From positions 16,585,577 through 16,649,576 of the forward strand of contig NC_092582.1 in NCBI RefSeq assembly GCF_037975245.1: DNA of 64,000 nt, written 5' to 3'. Below the pieces are notes generated by a model that did not search any database, had not been told where the DNA came from, and worked only from the letters and a program-made list of their open reading frames with translations. Positions 23,513-59,466 of the stretch are shown in pieces (within the stretch, counting starts at the first letter, position 1; each line of letters opens with the position of its first letter). The position numbers and the translations under genes are program-made. This DNA comes from Apostichopus japonicus. Lineage: Eukaryota > Echinodermata > Holothuroidea > Aspidochirotida > Stichopodidae.

Positions 23513-25117
23513 TCAAAAGTCCGGCACCCATCCGCAACCTGTGCATAGTTTACTGCAGTCCGGATGTCCGTCCTTCTTCGGACAATTCTTCTGTCGGGCT
23601 TCCACGATGAGTGGCAGATTTACGTGGGTGCCATCGCAGAATGGCGGCGACTTTGTGTGGCAGCAGTTGCATATCTGATAGACGGTCTGTGGTTTTTCTG
23701 GCACGTGCCACTTAACAGAACGAAACCCAGTTTTTTTGTGGGAACCTGCCCCACGAAATAAACAGACGAGAAAAACCCTGATGAGTGACTGTCTGACCCA
23801 ATAAGAGAACATTTGAGTTTTCTCTTGAATAAAAAAAAAAAATTATAATGAACTAACAGAAAATATGACAGGGATAAATATTAATAATTATGAAACTTCG
23901 GAGGTGATAGGATTATATTCCATCTTACAATATTCAGCCAAAAAATTGCTTTGTACTTCTCAAATATGGAAAATTTATGTGGAATTGTGTTAAAGAGGTA
24001 GAAATTTATTATGACGTAGCAATCAGCAAGACTGCAGGTTGCATACATGTAAAAGGTCTGTTATAGGAGTTCTTATGACATTAAAGGGGTAACCAAGGCT
24101 GACAATTAACATTATATATTCAACATGTAGATTGTGAAACCAAATGCATTGATGCAACTCTCACTTTGATAACTCATTCTATTGTTGAGACATCAAGGTT
24201 TGAAAATTGTTCATTTGATTCCTTTATTATATATTTATTCTTTATTACTTACATGGTGCAATAATTTGTTGCATCATAGACTGTAGTACTTGGACAACAC
24301 CTCAAACTGTCTTAGTGTTTCTTTAAACTTCAAATGGTTATATAACCTTGGAAAATAATTCAATGTTGTGATACTGGATGCTATTCTGTCATGTTGGTAC
24401 TGCATTATCACATAACTTCATCAAAACTAATCAGTAATGTAATTTCTCTTATGTGAGGGTCCTCATTGTATAAGGGGAAAACAAAAACAGTTGGAGGTAC
24501 TGTACTGTGCTTGTTAGACATCACAAATTATTGCATGACGTACAGTACTTCCGAATAAACAAAAATCAATCGTTTTCAAAATGTTATGTCTCAGCCAAAT
24601 GTACAGTATAGTAACATCACAGAACTTTCGAATAACCTTTGTAAGATGAACACCTTGAAACCCAGAATAGATGGGTAGACAACACTTGGACTCATGTTGT
24701 TGTTTGTGGGGGGGGGGGGGTGGTGGTGTGGGAGGGGCCAGAGAAATATTGGGAAAAGGAAATTTTTTGTCTTGTATTCCCAATATACAAGGAAAGTGAA
24801 GACCTCAAAAAGAGGGTCTGGTGACATGACTGTCCCCCTGGGATCGATCTCTTTCTCCGCTAGGGCACATACAGTATTGTACATATCTTGACAGGGAACT
24901 GACAAGTTGCAGGGATGGAAGACCAGTTTATTATGTACAGTGCTGCATATTGTGAGAGAACGGAGAGAGCATCTGGTGATGTTAGCATGCCCTGAGTTGT
25001 GCACTTGTAAATGGTTTCGTACTTACCATCACACCATGGCATCTTTTTTGAAAGCCCACAGGCACACCATTTCATCCTCTTGCCTGGTTGCAGGTCTCGT
25101 ATATTTGATGGTCCGTA
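23513..25117 (-). CDS. CISD3: CISD3-like mitochondrial double-CDGSH iron-sulfur protein, 5' part missing
   Basis: Two exons in reading order, 25117-25027 and 23745-23513, join in phase to give 107 residues to the stop. The first CDGSH motif, CACGLSKKMPWCDGSH, is completed only across the splice (GATG, donor GTAAGT; acceptor GGGGCAG). The second, CNCCHTKSPPFCDGTH, is whole in the last exon. Each supplies three Cys and one His, the ligand set for a [2Fe-2S] cluster. Two such motifs in one chain define CISD3 (MiNT), a soluble mitochondrial-matrix protein, as opposed to CISD1/2, which have one motif and a membrane anchor. After the second motif comes a 36-residue tail with four more Cys, ending KLCTGCGWVPDF, which human CISD3 lacks. 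The 5' exon(s) with the mitochondrial presequence were not found. The acceptor at 25118-25120 (CAG) is the best choice, but the exon could start further upstream in frame. Confidence 0.88.
23746..25026. other. CISD3 intron
   Basis: AT-rich intron interrupting the first CDGSH motif. It holds a 13-G run at 24708-24720 followed by TGGTGGTGTGGGAGGGG, G-rich on the plus (template) strand. No exon is supported inside. Confidence 0.6.
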
Positions 25118-28100
25118 CTGTTTCGGAGAAAGAATATGGAAATGACTTGCAATCGCTAGGGTGCTCAACGGATCTCCGTGATTTCGCAGAAGTGCAACGA
25201 CTTATCAGTCACGTCTTATGAGCTCAGACTCACTGCTCTCGTCAGTGCATCTATGGAATGCCAAATGGGAAACTATTCTGTTAAACATTGTCTAAATGTA
25301 CGGTTGTTGTAAACATTGCTTTCTTCATGTTGTTGTACGTCTGTTGTTGTACTAAACTTATGCTGTCATCTCTGCAATTAAATTAAAGTTTTTAGAATTG
25401 AAAACCCAGTCATTTCTTTTGAAATAAATTTACTGAATGATGCATTAAGGTTTGAAAAAGGACAACTTGTTTACAAAATTCAACAACAGAATCAGAAAAC
25501 AACAACAACAACTTTACGTTAGACAACAACAGAATGGTTACCATTTCTGCATTCTTTACTAATCCTGTAAACTTCCAGCATCATCAAATCAAGAACATAA
25601 TAGTTACTATTACAATAGATCTATGCAAATGAGCTTATCACTTTAATATGCCTAATATTGTAACACATCACAATTGTCATGTACTTTATACGACTACTGT
25701 AACAGTCTACTGCTCTATTCCTATAGTGTGTAATACAGCAGCGCAAGTGAATGGAGTCAAAATGGGTGGGGATGAGGAAGGGGGAGAGGAATATACTATA
25801 AGCCTTGTAAGGCCACATATAATAACCTAAAAGTCCTAATAAAAACATTTAAAAATTGCAACACACTGAGAACCACTGAGAAGTCCTAATGTAGTTAAAA
25901 AGGGAAAACTTGGCAGTGTTTTAAGTGTATAAAATGACAGAGTTTCTTGCAAGAGTAATAGGTGAATAAGGTTGATTAAATTTCACTTTGCGCATTCTAT
26001 GAAAATAGTTAATATGTAGCATTATGTGCACAAAAACATAGTGCAAGACTACACTATGGTACATATGTTAGACACATAGACATATCCTACTGGGTTATAA
26101 AATTAGACATCCATTTTGAATAACTTCCTGTCATAAGTTCAGTATTGCTTTTGACTCACATTATCTCTTTTGCCTGAGCTCAAACTCACATGATGTATGT
26201 TGCAACATGATGTGAGTGTGAACTTTAAGAGACAGAACTATTATTTTTTTTTTCAAGATCATATGAGAAATTTTTCATGATCGGTATTCACCAACCACAG
26301 AAGCAGAGTTTTACTAGGACAGGGAATAAGGGATGCTGTTACAGTAGTTGAGAGAACACTTGAAAAGAGAATTGATGGAACTTATCAATCACAAGATATT
26401 AAACGATAGAAGAGAAGGAAAAGAACATAAAGGTCTTTAAATAAAAGGTGACTTCTAAGACACAAGTTAATTTTGATATGGCGTGGACTGTTTAAAGGTA
26501 TGATGTGTTGGCCACAAATATGCTAGATATTCAAATTTCAATATGTTTTTCCTTCGAGGAAATTTTCCTCACTAGAACATGTAGTCATCTTGTGTGTTCC
26601 TTAAAAATGTCTGAGAACAATTGAGACTAAAGACCTCCAGGAAAGTAATATTTGAAAACTTCTAGCAATTATACCTTGCTAAGATTTGGGGCCTATGCTG
26701 ACTAAATTTAAGTTGCACTGATTTCAGTCCAAGGTGGATTTCTATACCACTTTCACTGTTTGAGAGGTTGCCCTTTAAAAAAAATTGACACTTTGCAATT
26801 AAAAGTAGCTGGACTTTACATAGTCTAACACACAGACCATATATGGCCAGTAGCACAGGTCTATGCAACTAAAAGCTCAATATTAGAAAGAAGGGTAACA
26901 TTTTCATGGGCTCTCAAATAAGATGTTTAAAATGCATTACAAATTTGTCACGGAAAAAGTGTTAAATGTCACCCAAGGGTGATCTATTTTTCATGAGAAG
27001 CTAAACAAAAAATTTTGATCGAGTTGCTAGAATTTGATAATTTAAACAATGGACTAAGATATAAATATTTTGACCTGTACTGATGGGCAGATGTCAATCA
27101 ATATAGTCTTAAAGGAGCATTCCCCCAGAATTAGCAACATTTAGCAACAAGTAAACATCTTGAAAACCAAAATAACTTAGAAATAATATTAACACTCATT
27201 TGTTTTTTAAATACTTTTTTGGACGTTTTTTGCTTGCTCCATATATCTAGACTAAACTTCTGCTTTAAATCATCTTTTGAGTCATTTACATAGATATATT
27301 ATTATTATATTTACTGTAGAAAAAATTTGTTACTTGGCTTTTTGATGAGTGATTCATTTCTACAGGGCAAATTCAAGAGACATGAAATACAAATTTTTTG
27401 CTGGTATCCTTCAAATCACATGTGCTCCCCACTAACTGTACACAATTAAACAAATCAAGACAAAGGCATGAAGATCTCAGGGCTATGTCACTGCATGGTA
27501 TTTCACCAGCAGTGTTTGGTGAACGGATTGACATCTTCTGGACTAATCTGCTTGAATATTGGCCAGAGTTAACACATGTACTGTAGTCTGTAATGATGTT
27601 GCAATTTATTTTAAACAACAGATTTGGCTTTAGCTTCTTTGGCAAAGGTCAGCAAAACTATGCAATCAATTTCTGATGACTTACTGTAGTATAGGCCTAG
27701 ATTGAGGTTGAACAATTTTCAAAGTACGATGGAAGGGCCTGTGCTTTGGAGCAAAATTTCACAAGTTGATTTGGTAAATTTAATTGTTGTTGTTTGGTAC
27801 TGAAATCCCATAAGAGAAGAAAGAAATTAGGGTTGCTATTGAAGCACCAGCAAGACAATATTGTCTCTAGGTGGGGGCTTCCTACGATTACTTAGTACTT
27901 AACTTATTAGCCTGACATAGGCCTACTTCCATTAAGGAAAGTCTAAAGCAAAGAAATGTTTGGCCGTAACAGTACTGTACTTTTTGAGGATGGATATGTC
28001 TCACTAAAATGTCAAATGTTCCAATGCAAAAGTTCTGAAGAGCTCTTGCACTATATCTTCTCTTTGAGTTTGACATGGACCGAACGTTACTTTCACTAGT

Positions 28101-28185
28101 AGTTGTAGCCTTGATACATTAGGTATAGGCTAGCAATTATCATACAGATCTAAACATTAACTTAACATTAGGCTTTAAGTGTAAG
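25118..28185. other. Upstream of the CISD3 exons: probable intron/5' region, nothing firm
   Basis: This 3-kb AT-rich stretch should hold the missing CISD3 5' exon(s). I found no ATG-containing exon with a phase-0 donor that would splice to 25117. Short (CAA)n sequence lies near 25500. No repeat element with clear ends is seen. Confidence 0.3.
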
Positions 28186-28395
28186 TTAAAGTATTATAAT
28201 ATGGTGGCCTAGGTTATCACATAACATGAAAATTTCAAAGGCATTCCTAGAAGAAAGAGTTCGTTCTTCGTGTACCCTGTGTACGGCAGGCCACATGTCT
28301 CTCTCCTCCTCATCCTCCTCCACCGCATCTTTGCTTTTTACTTCCACGCTTTGCTCTGCCTTGCCTGTTTCGTCCCCACCTTCAGACGAAGCCAT
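28186..28395 (-). CDS. Possible first exon of an unidentified minus-strand gene
   Basis: The frame opens with ATG at 28395 and encodes an acidic N-terminus (MASSEGGDETGKAEQSVEVK, then a run of Glu/Asp) followed by RDMWPAVHRVHEERTLSSRN. Base composition is richer in G+C than the flanks. After AFEIFM the frame loses this character and stops at 28186, so a donor probably lies near 28215-28230, but none is convincing. It does not resemble the CISD3 N-terminus. It could be an independent gene or an upstream exon. Function unknown. Confidence 0.3.
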   Translation of the reverse strand: MASSEGGDETGKAEQSVEVKSKDAVEEDEEERDMWPAVHRVHEERTLSSRNAFEIFMLCDNLGHHIIIL

Positions 28396-31300
28396 TTGAC
28401 TCTCCGTTGTTGGTTGACCAAAATGTGTCCGATTTTATGTGTTGGAGGGTGCACAGATATTCACCAAAATACAGTCTGTTCAAGAATCAAGTGTGTTAGA
28501 CAAATGCTTTTTTTTTGGCGTGAGAATTCACAAAAATGTGACACGGCCGTGTACTTATTCAAGTCAACCACACGATGCATTCCCTCCACACACAAAAAAC
28601 AAAATGAAAAAGAGTTACGATTCGATAATAGAAACATGCTAAGTCATATAATTTCTTAGTTTTGCTGTGTCATTGTTGGCTGGCATACGGCCACCTGCTC
28701 GCTCATGGTCTACTTCTTTGTTACCACCAGTTATTACTTATTACATGGTTCACGATATAGTTTTAACCGGAAACCTTTTTGACAAGTAACCATTGTATCA
28801 ATTGACACACTACAATATGTGGATTTAGCGGCCTGAATTATTTTCTGTAAGTAAGGTCTCTTCCATCTTTGAGTTATTTACCATCAGGCTCTTTATGTAA
28901 ACACTGTGTGGAAATATGTTCATGTCAACAGTGAAGTTAATCATACAGCGTTCACACAAAGTACCTCATACAAGAAAAAATATGTGGCAGGCGTTCAGCC
29001 TAATTGGCAAACAGAGGTCACTTTACGACCAAGGCAGGTCGATTACGTAATCTCAAGAAACTTTTCCAAGATAGCGTGCTAAAGCCGGGGTCTATACTGC
29101 ATTCCTTTTAAATGGCTGATCGCCACACGGTATTTGTACTGTGTAGTTTATTAACTTCAAAGAAAAACAAAGGTATAGCTAATTAAGGTAATGTGCTACT
29201 GGCTTTAACTTCGTTCATTTTCATCAAACAATCTTGTTTCTTAATGTTTTCTTTCTTGTTTTCCAGGGTCGGTGGAACTGAGGGTTTAATGGACGGGTGG
29301 GGGGATTAGGTATACATATGAATCTGATTCGGAGGGGGGGGGGGGGGCACAAAGTAACCATTTAGTAACGTTCGTAAAACATGGATCCTTCGAGCATTTC
29401 TTTAACCAGTCAATTGAGGTTACATTCAATCAACCATATCTCGTGGAGTAGACAAGCTATACTGTGATAGGTGTCTCAACTTACAGTGATGCGGCATGTA
29501 ATTTCGTTTTGATGTTTCTATTAAAGTATTAAATTTTACTGCCCACCAGGATACCCCATTTAAGAAATGAAAAACAGAGTACCAACGATCATGGTTATCC
29601 CTTTGAGATAAGATTGTGTGTGGAATCATTTTTATTCTATCAATATTATACTACATGGAAGGATTGATACAGTTGATGGGCAGTGGCATGGGGACTGACG
29701 GGGTATTGGATCACACTAGGACTTGGGATGCAATGCGGTACATTGGTTCGGCGGTTTACTAAACCTTCGGCGTCCCCACGAGCTGAATATTTATCCTTCT
29801 TACGAACGACCCGAGTCTACAAAAGCAAACATAAAATAACAGGGATTTTTTTCTCGATAAAACGTTCTTCCGAATTTATTCAAAGTCATTTTTGTTCAAC
29901 CAGATTATTCAAAATTGCATAAAGTGCGTGCAGCCTCTTCTATTTACAATGCAAATCATGTGTTCCCTTTAAAGGTGAGAATAAAAGACATAAAAAAATT
30001 CCTACTAACAGTAGTGTTCGATTACAATAGGACTTCCCATAATCCCAAGAAGTGGACCAAAATAACAATTTTGAATTTAAGATCTTAAACTTAACAAGGG
30101 TTGACAGTCCAGAGGAAAATATAATCATTTTAGCTCATGACAGGGAAAAAACATAATGATTAAATTTGCATTTAATTTCTATGTATACTTTTGAGAAAAC
30201 AACATTTGAAGTTGACATTCTTTTTTTGTACCAAAAGTGAGCCTGAAGCAAACAGGTGTAATGTCATAATCGATACATTGACAAAATTTGTCGTTTTCCT
30301 TTCAAATTTACATACAATTTTCTTCTACAAAATTGGGATTCATTAACATATGAATACAGGGCAGTCATTGGGGTATTGATAACTTCAAATCCCACAAAAT
30401 TCAAGAAAAAAAACAATATGTGCTACCGGTGTGCAACTATGACATCACACTTGTTTGCTTCAAGTTCGTTTATGGTAGATTGAAACTGTGAGAATTTCAA
30501 CTACCAATCTATACACCATACTTACTATCTATAGGCACATTGTACACATCTAATTGTATCCATAGTAGCAACTGTAGACCTGCACGCAATCATGTGCACG
30601 ACACGGAGTCGAATATACGTTGCACGGTGTTACATGTATACGTACACAATAGGCCATTTCATGGTTTATGTTGCGCATTTTCAAACTTGACACATAGGTT
30701 AAAATCACATAAAAACCCGACTTTACCTTTCAAGTTCTGCTAACTTTATCTCTAGTAAATCATGAAACATGTGAAGGTATAATTTACGACGTTTTTATAT
30801 CATCTATAGGTCATTCATTATGCAAGTGTGACGTCATGAGGATGACATGTATGTTAATCTAGTATGTGAATATTCATGATTCAGTTATTGAGCCTCAGTT
30901 TAAAATTCTCCAAAATGAACGAAAACCCGTGTTAAGGATATGGATGGAGGGAGAGGACAGGGTTAGGTAGTGGGCAGGGGAAGTAACCAATGGAAGCCCA
31001 AGGCGCAAGGGAAATCAGTGAATTTGAAATAAAACTGAAATAACTGAAAATATTGTTTGACTGTTAATTAAATAACAAGATGACGTACCTAAATATGAAA
31101 TCAGTGTAACATGAAAACAAGGAAGTTCGTCCATTTCTCTTTCCCATCTATACTTCCATTCATTATATCACTCTCTCAATCCAGCTGTGCGAAATTTTAA
31201 TTTTAATGCAGTTATTAATATATGGGTATAATATAACTCACTGGCACCTATTATTACTTTATCTCACAAACTCAACTCTGAACAGAGGTAAACAGCTGAA

Positions 31301-34044
31301 CAGAGATAACGATTTACTTTGAAAATAAAATTTAAGTTGTCAGTGACCATTACTGTATTTTCTAGCAAATCCGGTGCTAGTATACAAGAAGAGCACTGAA
31401 TATCCAGATGGTTTAATATAATATAAAGTGACTTTCAGCTAGGAAGTTTAAACTCATTGCACTGCCATTGAAGAATGTATTCAATACATTGAAAGTATAT
31501 AAGGAAGAAGAATTACTCGCGTGATATATAAATTTATAATACAAAATAATAATAATAATAAGAATGATAATGATAATAATAAAAGAGAGCAAATAGTGAG
31601 TATATACTATATTGGTAGATTTAAACGTTGAGGATAGTGTAATACGTAATAATACATGATAATAATAACAATAAAACCTTAAAAGTAAAAAAAAAATCAA
31701 CAGAACGCATTACAAAACAACAAAAAAACAATTGAACCTACACCCCTAAATTAAAAGAAGAAGAATTTGTATTAAGAGTGTGAAACAATATGTATGAAAC
31801 ATTAAAAAAGGGGGTCAGCTGTGTTGATCTTCAAAAGTTATCTCCATTTTAAACGATATTTGACAGTATTTGCGATACAAGATGTCAATAGACGTCAATG
31901 GAATGAAACGTGGTTGCCATAGATACACGGTCCTTAAGAAAGGTTAACTAATCATTACCATAGAGACCATCAACATATTTTCATGTTAAACAGTGCTCGA
32001 AATATGTCTATATAGGGGGATTTGGGATGAATCTTTTTTAACGTTGTTTTAGATATTTCTAGAAACCTTTCGAGTGGAGGTTGTGGTAACTGGTAAGGTT
32101 TGAGAACTGAGAGGATAAAATAGTTACCATTTATGGCCTTGGTTTGTCCAACATTTATTTGTCCAACAATTTTTAAGCTAATCTTACCCACCTGTATAGT
32201 GTAAAGCGAACACAAGTGTTGTTTTTTGTTTGTTTTTTTGATAGCAGTAATGAAAAAACAAACCCGGAAAACTAAAACTTTCAGGTCACAAGATTGAGGA
32301 TCACATCATACAGGCAATTTATCAGTGTTCAGATCTCCTGACCGTTACGAATGAGGAAATGATATACACGCATTTATTTAAGCAAATTATAAGGCTATCT
32401 TGAAAGTGGGGTGCCAAATTAATTAATTTTACAAATTCTAAGGCTTAATAACAATACTTGATTATGTGGGTACAAGGATTTAATATATGATGAAGATAAA
32501 GTTTGAAATAAACAATATTTTGCACTGTTAACCTCACAAGTTTGCTGATTTTTATCTGTTTCATTAGAACTCCCGTGACTTTCAATCTCTGCCCTAATTT
32601 CGTTGATATTGTTTTTGACTTGGTGTTGTTGTTGTTTGCATTATAGCTGTATAGCATGTAATAGTGAGATAACTAATGCTTCAAAGTCGGAAGAAATGAG
32701 ACAACCAGTAAGCAGTCTACCAGAGGTAATATGCCATACTGACGAATATAAAAGTATGGATACTCCTAAACCAAAATTGACGCATCCACTTTTGAGAAAC
32801 TTTTAAAAAGTGGAAGCTTGATCTATAATACCACGAATGGAAAACACGTGAAGAGATGTTCTTTGGTGAAATAATGTCAACATCCATAGACAGATATGTG
32901 AGAGGTATATCATGAAGGGAAGTCACGTGGCTTGTTCTTCTTAGCGGTTTCGCAGAACTGATATGTACATTAAAGGTCATCAGTCTTGCCACACGAATGT
33001 GCAAACCTTTTCGACTCTTTGAGACATTTTATTGTCTAAGTTGCCAATCCTCAGTGTATGAGTATAATTGAAAGGACCAAAACCTGCCAGAAAATACTTG
33101 TAAAAACTTTTAAGCATATTTAGCGGGCTAAACTTTGTCAATCAATATAGTGATTAAAAGGAGAATATTACATCGGAGACGTATATCAGCCCAAATTTGC
33201 GTCACGTCGAGATCTACTGTAATAAACTGTTTAAAATGTCGTTTGGAATGCGTCCTGAATACGTCATAGACTTCCATTAATGGTCTCGCATATGGTAATT
33301 TCAACGAGTCTTTTGTTGGCATCTTCAGTGCATCATTATGGTCACAACATTGGGATGTATAGTTATCGATATTGATACAACCTATTGCCTATTATGAAAT
33401 TAGGAGGTCAGAACAACCACAAAAGAAGAAGAAGAATGGGGAAAAACTTTTAGACATTTTTAGCACACTAGGATTTGAAAGCAATACTGATTATGTTTAA
33501 CATCTCTTACACTTGGCGTATTGATGAAACTTTGAAAGCCAACCTTTCTCTGTTGTTGTTGTTGATGTCTCTCGCTCTTATGTCAACATGTTTGTAAGAA
33601 ACAAATTTGCGGATTAGAAAGGAACAAGCAATAAAATACAATGCCTCTTACTTCCAATGAGAAAACTTACATTTAACTTAAACTTTGATATCTTAAAATA
33701 TCTTTAACTTGGTGAATTATGCTTCGATTCAATTTTCTGGATAAAATTAGAAGAAGAAGAATAAGAAGTTTAGCTCCTGTTGTTGCCTTTGTTTCGATGT
33801 AACTGCGACGTCATTTTCTATCGATGTGACATTATCTGTACAGAATGTTCTCTGTGATATTTACAATCGGGCTCGGAATGTGTTTTCTTCTTCGAGATAT
33901 TGCACGTTCGTTGTAACAAGCCTTGAAGAAATATACCTTCGGAGACTACCATTTTAATCTGGCTTTCTTGCTTTCTTTCTCTCGCTCTATCTCTCTCTCT
34001 ATTTCATGACTTTCTCGAGGACCAGTAAAAACCACCCTCTGAAC
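28396..34044. other. Intergenic DNA 3' of Lhx3/4, including its 3' UTR
   Basis: No gene is recognised across 5.6 kb. A G tract lies near 29333-29347 and (AAT)-rich sequence at 31545-31585. A minus-strand AATAAA at 33028-33033, about 1 kb past the Lhx3/4 stop, is a candidate poly(A) signal for that gene. Minus-strand frames near 32717-33322 look like chance. Confidence 0.35.
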
Positions 34045-56378
<22,334 letters not shown>

Positions 56379-59350
56379 CTTTCCGTGAACACATGTTCGC
56401 ATTTAAACAACTGTCGTGGCTCCTTAACCACTAAGCTCATCTAGGATTTTTTAATCACACTAACTGCCAACGGGAGGCCTGATTCTCTGAAGAATTATAC
56501 GAAACGAGAAAAAATCCCTTGATTAAGGGTTTGCTGCGTTTTGCCACAAATTACGGTGAATGATTCACGAAACCCGATCCCACAATCGTTTTTCATCGCC
56601 CGTAAAAAACGGCGTCGACATGTACAGTACTGCACAACGGCCATTTCAGCACTTGCTAATCATCTTTGAAATTAGTTCCAGATATTACGACAGATTTGGT
56701 ACTATATAAGTGATGAAGAAACAGATTCGCTCAACCTTCGACGAAAGATAGATAAAGTTGAAAAAATTAGACGATTAACGGGGGACGACATTTTGTTGTT
56801 TAATTCCGTGATATTTTTATGGCCACATTTTATATAGTGATAAATTGTTTATACAATTTCATTCTTCATGTTTAAAATACAGTCAGGACATTTTGGTTTT
56901 TGCATCGTTTAATTAAAAAACTAAGAAAATGAGTCAAATAAATGATCGATTTTTATTAAATTAAATTTAACTTCTGTTCGTATTGAATAAACTGTATATG
57001 ATTAAATTCGCAAAAGAAAAAGCCATAAACGAAGTGTTGGCTATACTTGTTCTATTATATTGTAAATAGAATTCAAAAAGGTTTCATTTCTTAGCTCGAA
57101 GTAGTTAGGTTTAATAATACAACGATAAACTTGATCATATATATAACTTAACTTACTTCTCATCCGTCTCTAACGTTTTGTCTAAAATGTGCATAGTACG
57201 AAATACGACTTGGTGCTAACTTATTATTAATATCAATGTTAAAAGAAGTATTGCCCTCTGTCTTCACTTTGATGCTAAGTTACCCCTACCACACCCTCCA
57301 TTAGCCAATCCCCCACCCTCCACTCCACAAAACGAGGCTACGAACTACAGTGCCAATTTTTAGCGATCAAGTCACTTAAAATTAGGTCAATGCGATTAAT
57401 TTATGTCCGTCGACTCAGAATTGAAACGAATTTTCAAAAGGGAGTCGGAAAGTCTGTTCAGATTTCTCATATATAGTCATAGCCAGCAATCTTTCTTCTC
57501 TAATCCCCCCGCCCCCCCCCTCGTTTCTCCTTTTTAACATACTTCTCTCAATATGTGATTGTTTTCTGTGATGCAGTTATGTTGTTTCTTCTGATAAATT
57601 TTACGTTCGAATGTTGTTGTTTTTTATAGATGGCATTTATACTCTACGGTAAGACCGTAAAAAACCACCAGGCGCTCGCTACGTCAAGGCGTTGATATGT
57701 CGCTGTTGAAGATTATTCCGCCGAAATTGATATCTTGGGAAAATTAATCAAGAAACGTAGCTTGTTTTAGCATCGCTATGTCTGTGGCAGTAGTATATTT
57801 ACTGCTCTTTCCTCCTATTTATATTTGTCGGTAAATATTTCTCAAGAATTTAGGATTTTTTTTTTAGCAACCTGTAAATGGGTCTAACGTAAACAAGAAT
57901 AGCCGTAAAGGTGACAGTTTGCATTAATTAAATAACCCTGTAAGATGTGGCTCTTACTTACTTATTTATTTCCTGTCTTTGTTTTTGCTTGTGTTTAACG
58001 AGAAAATATACAAAAGGAAAAAAGGAAAAGCTTCAACACAAGTTAAGTCTCAATAAATTTGACAAGTTTTCTGCGCGCTGAATTATATTCATGACTTTAA
58101 ACAAGTAAAGAAATGTGTTTACAAGATTTACTACAAAACCAAACAAGAGTGAATCATTTTTACTTTTTGTAACAAATAGTTCTATAGAAAACGATGGATG
58201 AATTAAGAAAGTTAAAAAAGAAAAAAAAAATCATTAATATTCAAGAAAATAAAGGTACTTTTGTCATTTTACTCTCAATATATTTTTGTTATCTTTAATG
58301 ATTAGTTTCATTATATGTGTTTTTTGTTTTGTTTTTTTTGTCCTCGTGCTTTTGATTTCTTTCATAATTTTTTTATTCTCTTTCTAGATTCTATTCTGCT
58401 CACTTATTGACTTAAATAACGAAAAAATTAAATTTAAAATTTCTTGAAAAATTCTACATTGTGTCCATAATGTACAAGCTAAACGATGGAACAATGCTTA
58501 AGCCTATTCATTAAGTGCAAACATGTTTGTAGAGTTATTAAGAGAGGGGAAAAAAACAATTAATGAATGAGAAAGAATGATCAACAAGCCCTAAGTGGAT
58601 CTTTATGATAGGTGTTTTAGTTTCGCTAGACAAAACGAAAACTTTGTTGTATTTAAAAAAAGCAACAGGACAGTTACATTATTTATAGTCGAGTACTATT
58701 CAATTATTTTGAGTAAGAAAACATTGAAAATTTAAACAATAAGTCATTTCCCATTCCAACGAAATGGTTAATTGAAACCTGTAAAACATCTGGTTTTTTT
58801 TTTTAAAGAAAGATGAGGGTTTATATTTGTGAATCAAATATATCATAGGTATGTATAAAATTCTATGAATTGGACTAAAAGAAATTACTGCCCTATATTA
58901 AGTTTGACTTTTTTGTTGCATTTCATATTAATTATATATATATATTATTATATATATTTTTTTATTGTATTATATCTCTGAAAAGACGTTATTATTACAT
59001 TAATTTATTTTTAATGTGTTTTTTGACTAAAAACAGTGTTTTTTTAACTAAAAAGCTATGACGTAGTTTTAATATTAAGATAAACGAAAAAGGAAAAAGA
59101 AAAGAACAAAACAATGTAACTGAAAAACATAATCCTTAAGATCCCATTTAAGGATATTTGGTTTTTCGGTTTTTCACTCGCCTCTTATGCTGCAGCACTT
59201 CCCAACAACAACAACAACATCTATATATGCATTAAACAAACAGAGATATTGTCCTGAGCTAGCAATTGCAAGAAAAAACTCATTTCTTATAAAAATGTAT
59301 ATCCCATAAGGATATAACATAAGTTTATAAAACGACAAGTGTGTTAACAG

Positions 59351-59373
59351 ATATATATATATATATATATATG

Positions 59374-59459
<86 letters not shown>
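59351..59459. repeat. (AT)n microsatellite with GTATGT and ACACAC interruptions
   Basis: AT dinucleotide tract of about 110 bp, broken by ATGTATGTAT and ATACACACAT. Open frames reading Ile-Tyr repeats across it are artefacts. Confidence 0.95.

Positions 59460-59466
<7 letters not shown>

Noticed and set aside
27373-27645. Minus-strand frame of 90 codons and a plus-strand frame of 62 codons over the same bases
   Set aside because: No ATG/splice context or family; both strands open equally, as expected by chance. An old transposon fragment cannot be excluded.
28270-28659. Plus-strand frame of 129 codons
   Set aside because: Antisense to the candidate minus-strand exon at its left end, Cys/Leu-rich without a domain, and does not start with a credible ATG.
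32717-33322. Two minus-strand frames (95 and 64 codons), one starting with a true ATG
   Set aside because: No family recognised and no matching splice sites; located in the 3' flank of Lhx3/4.
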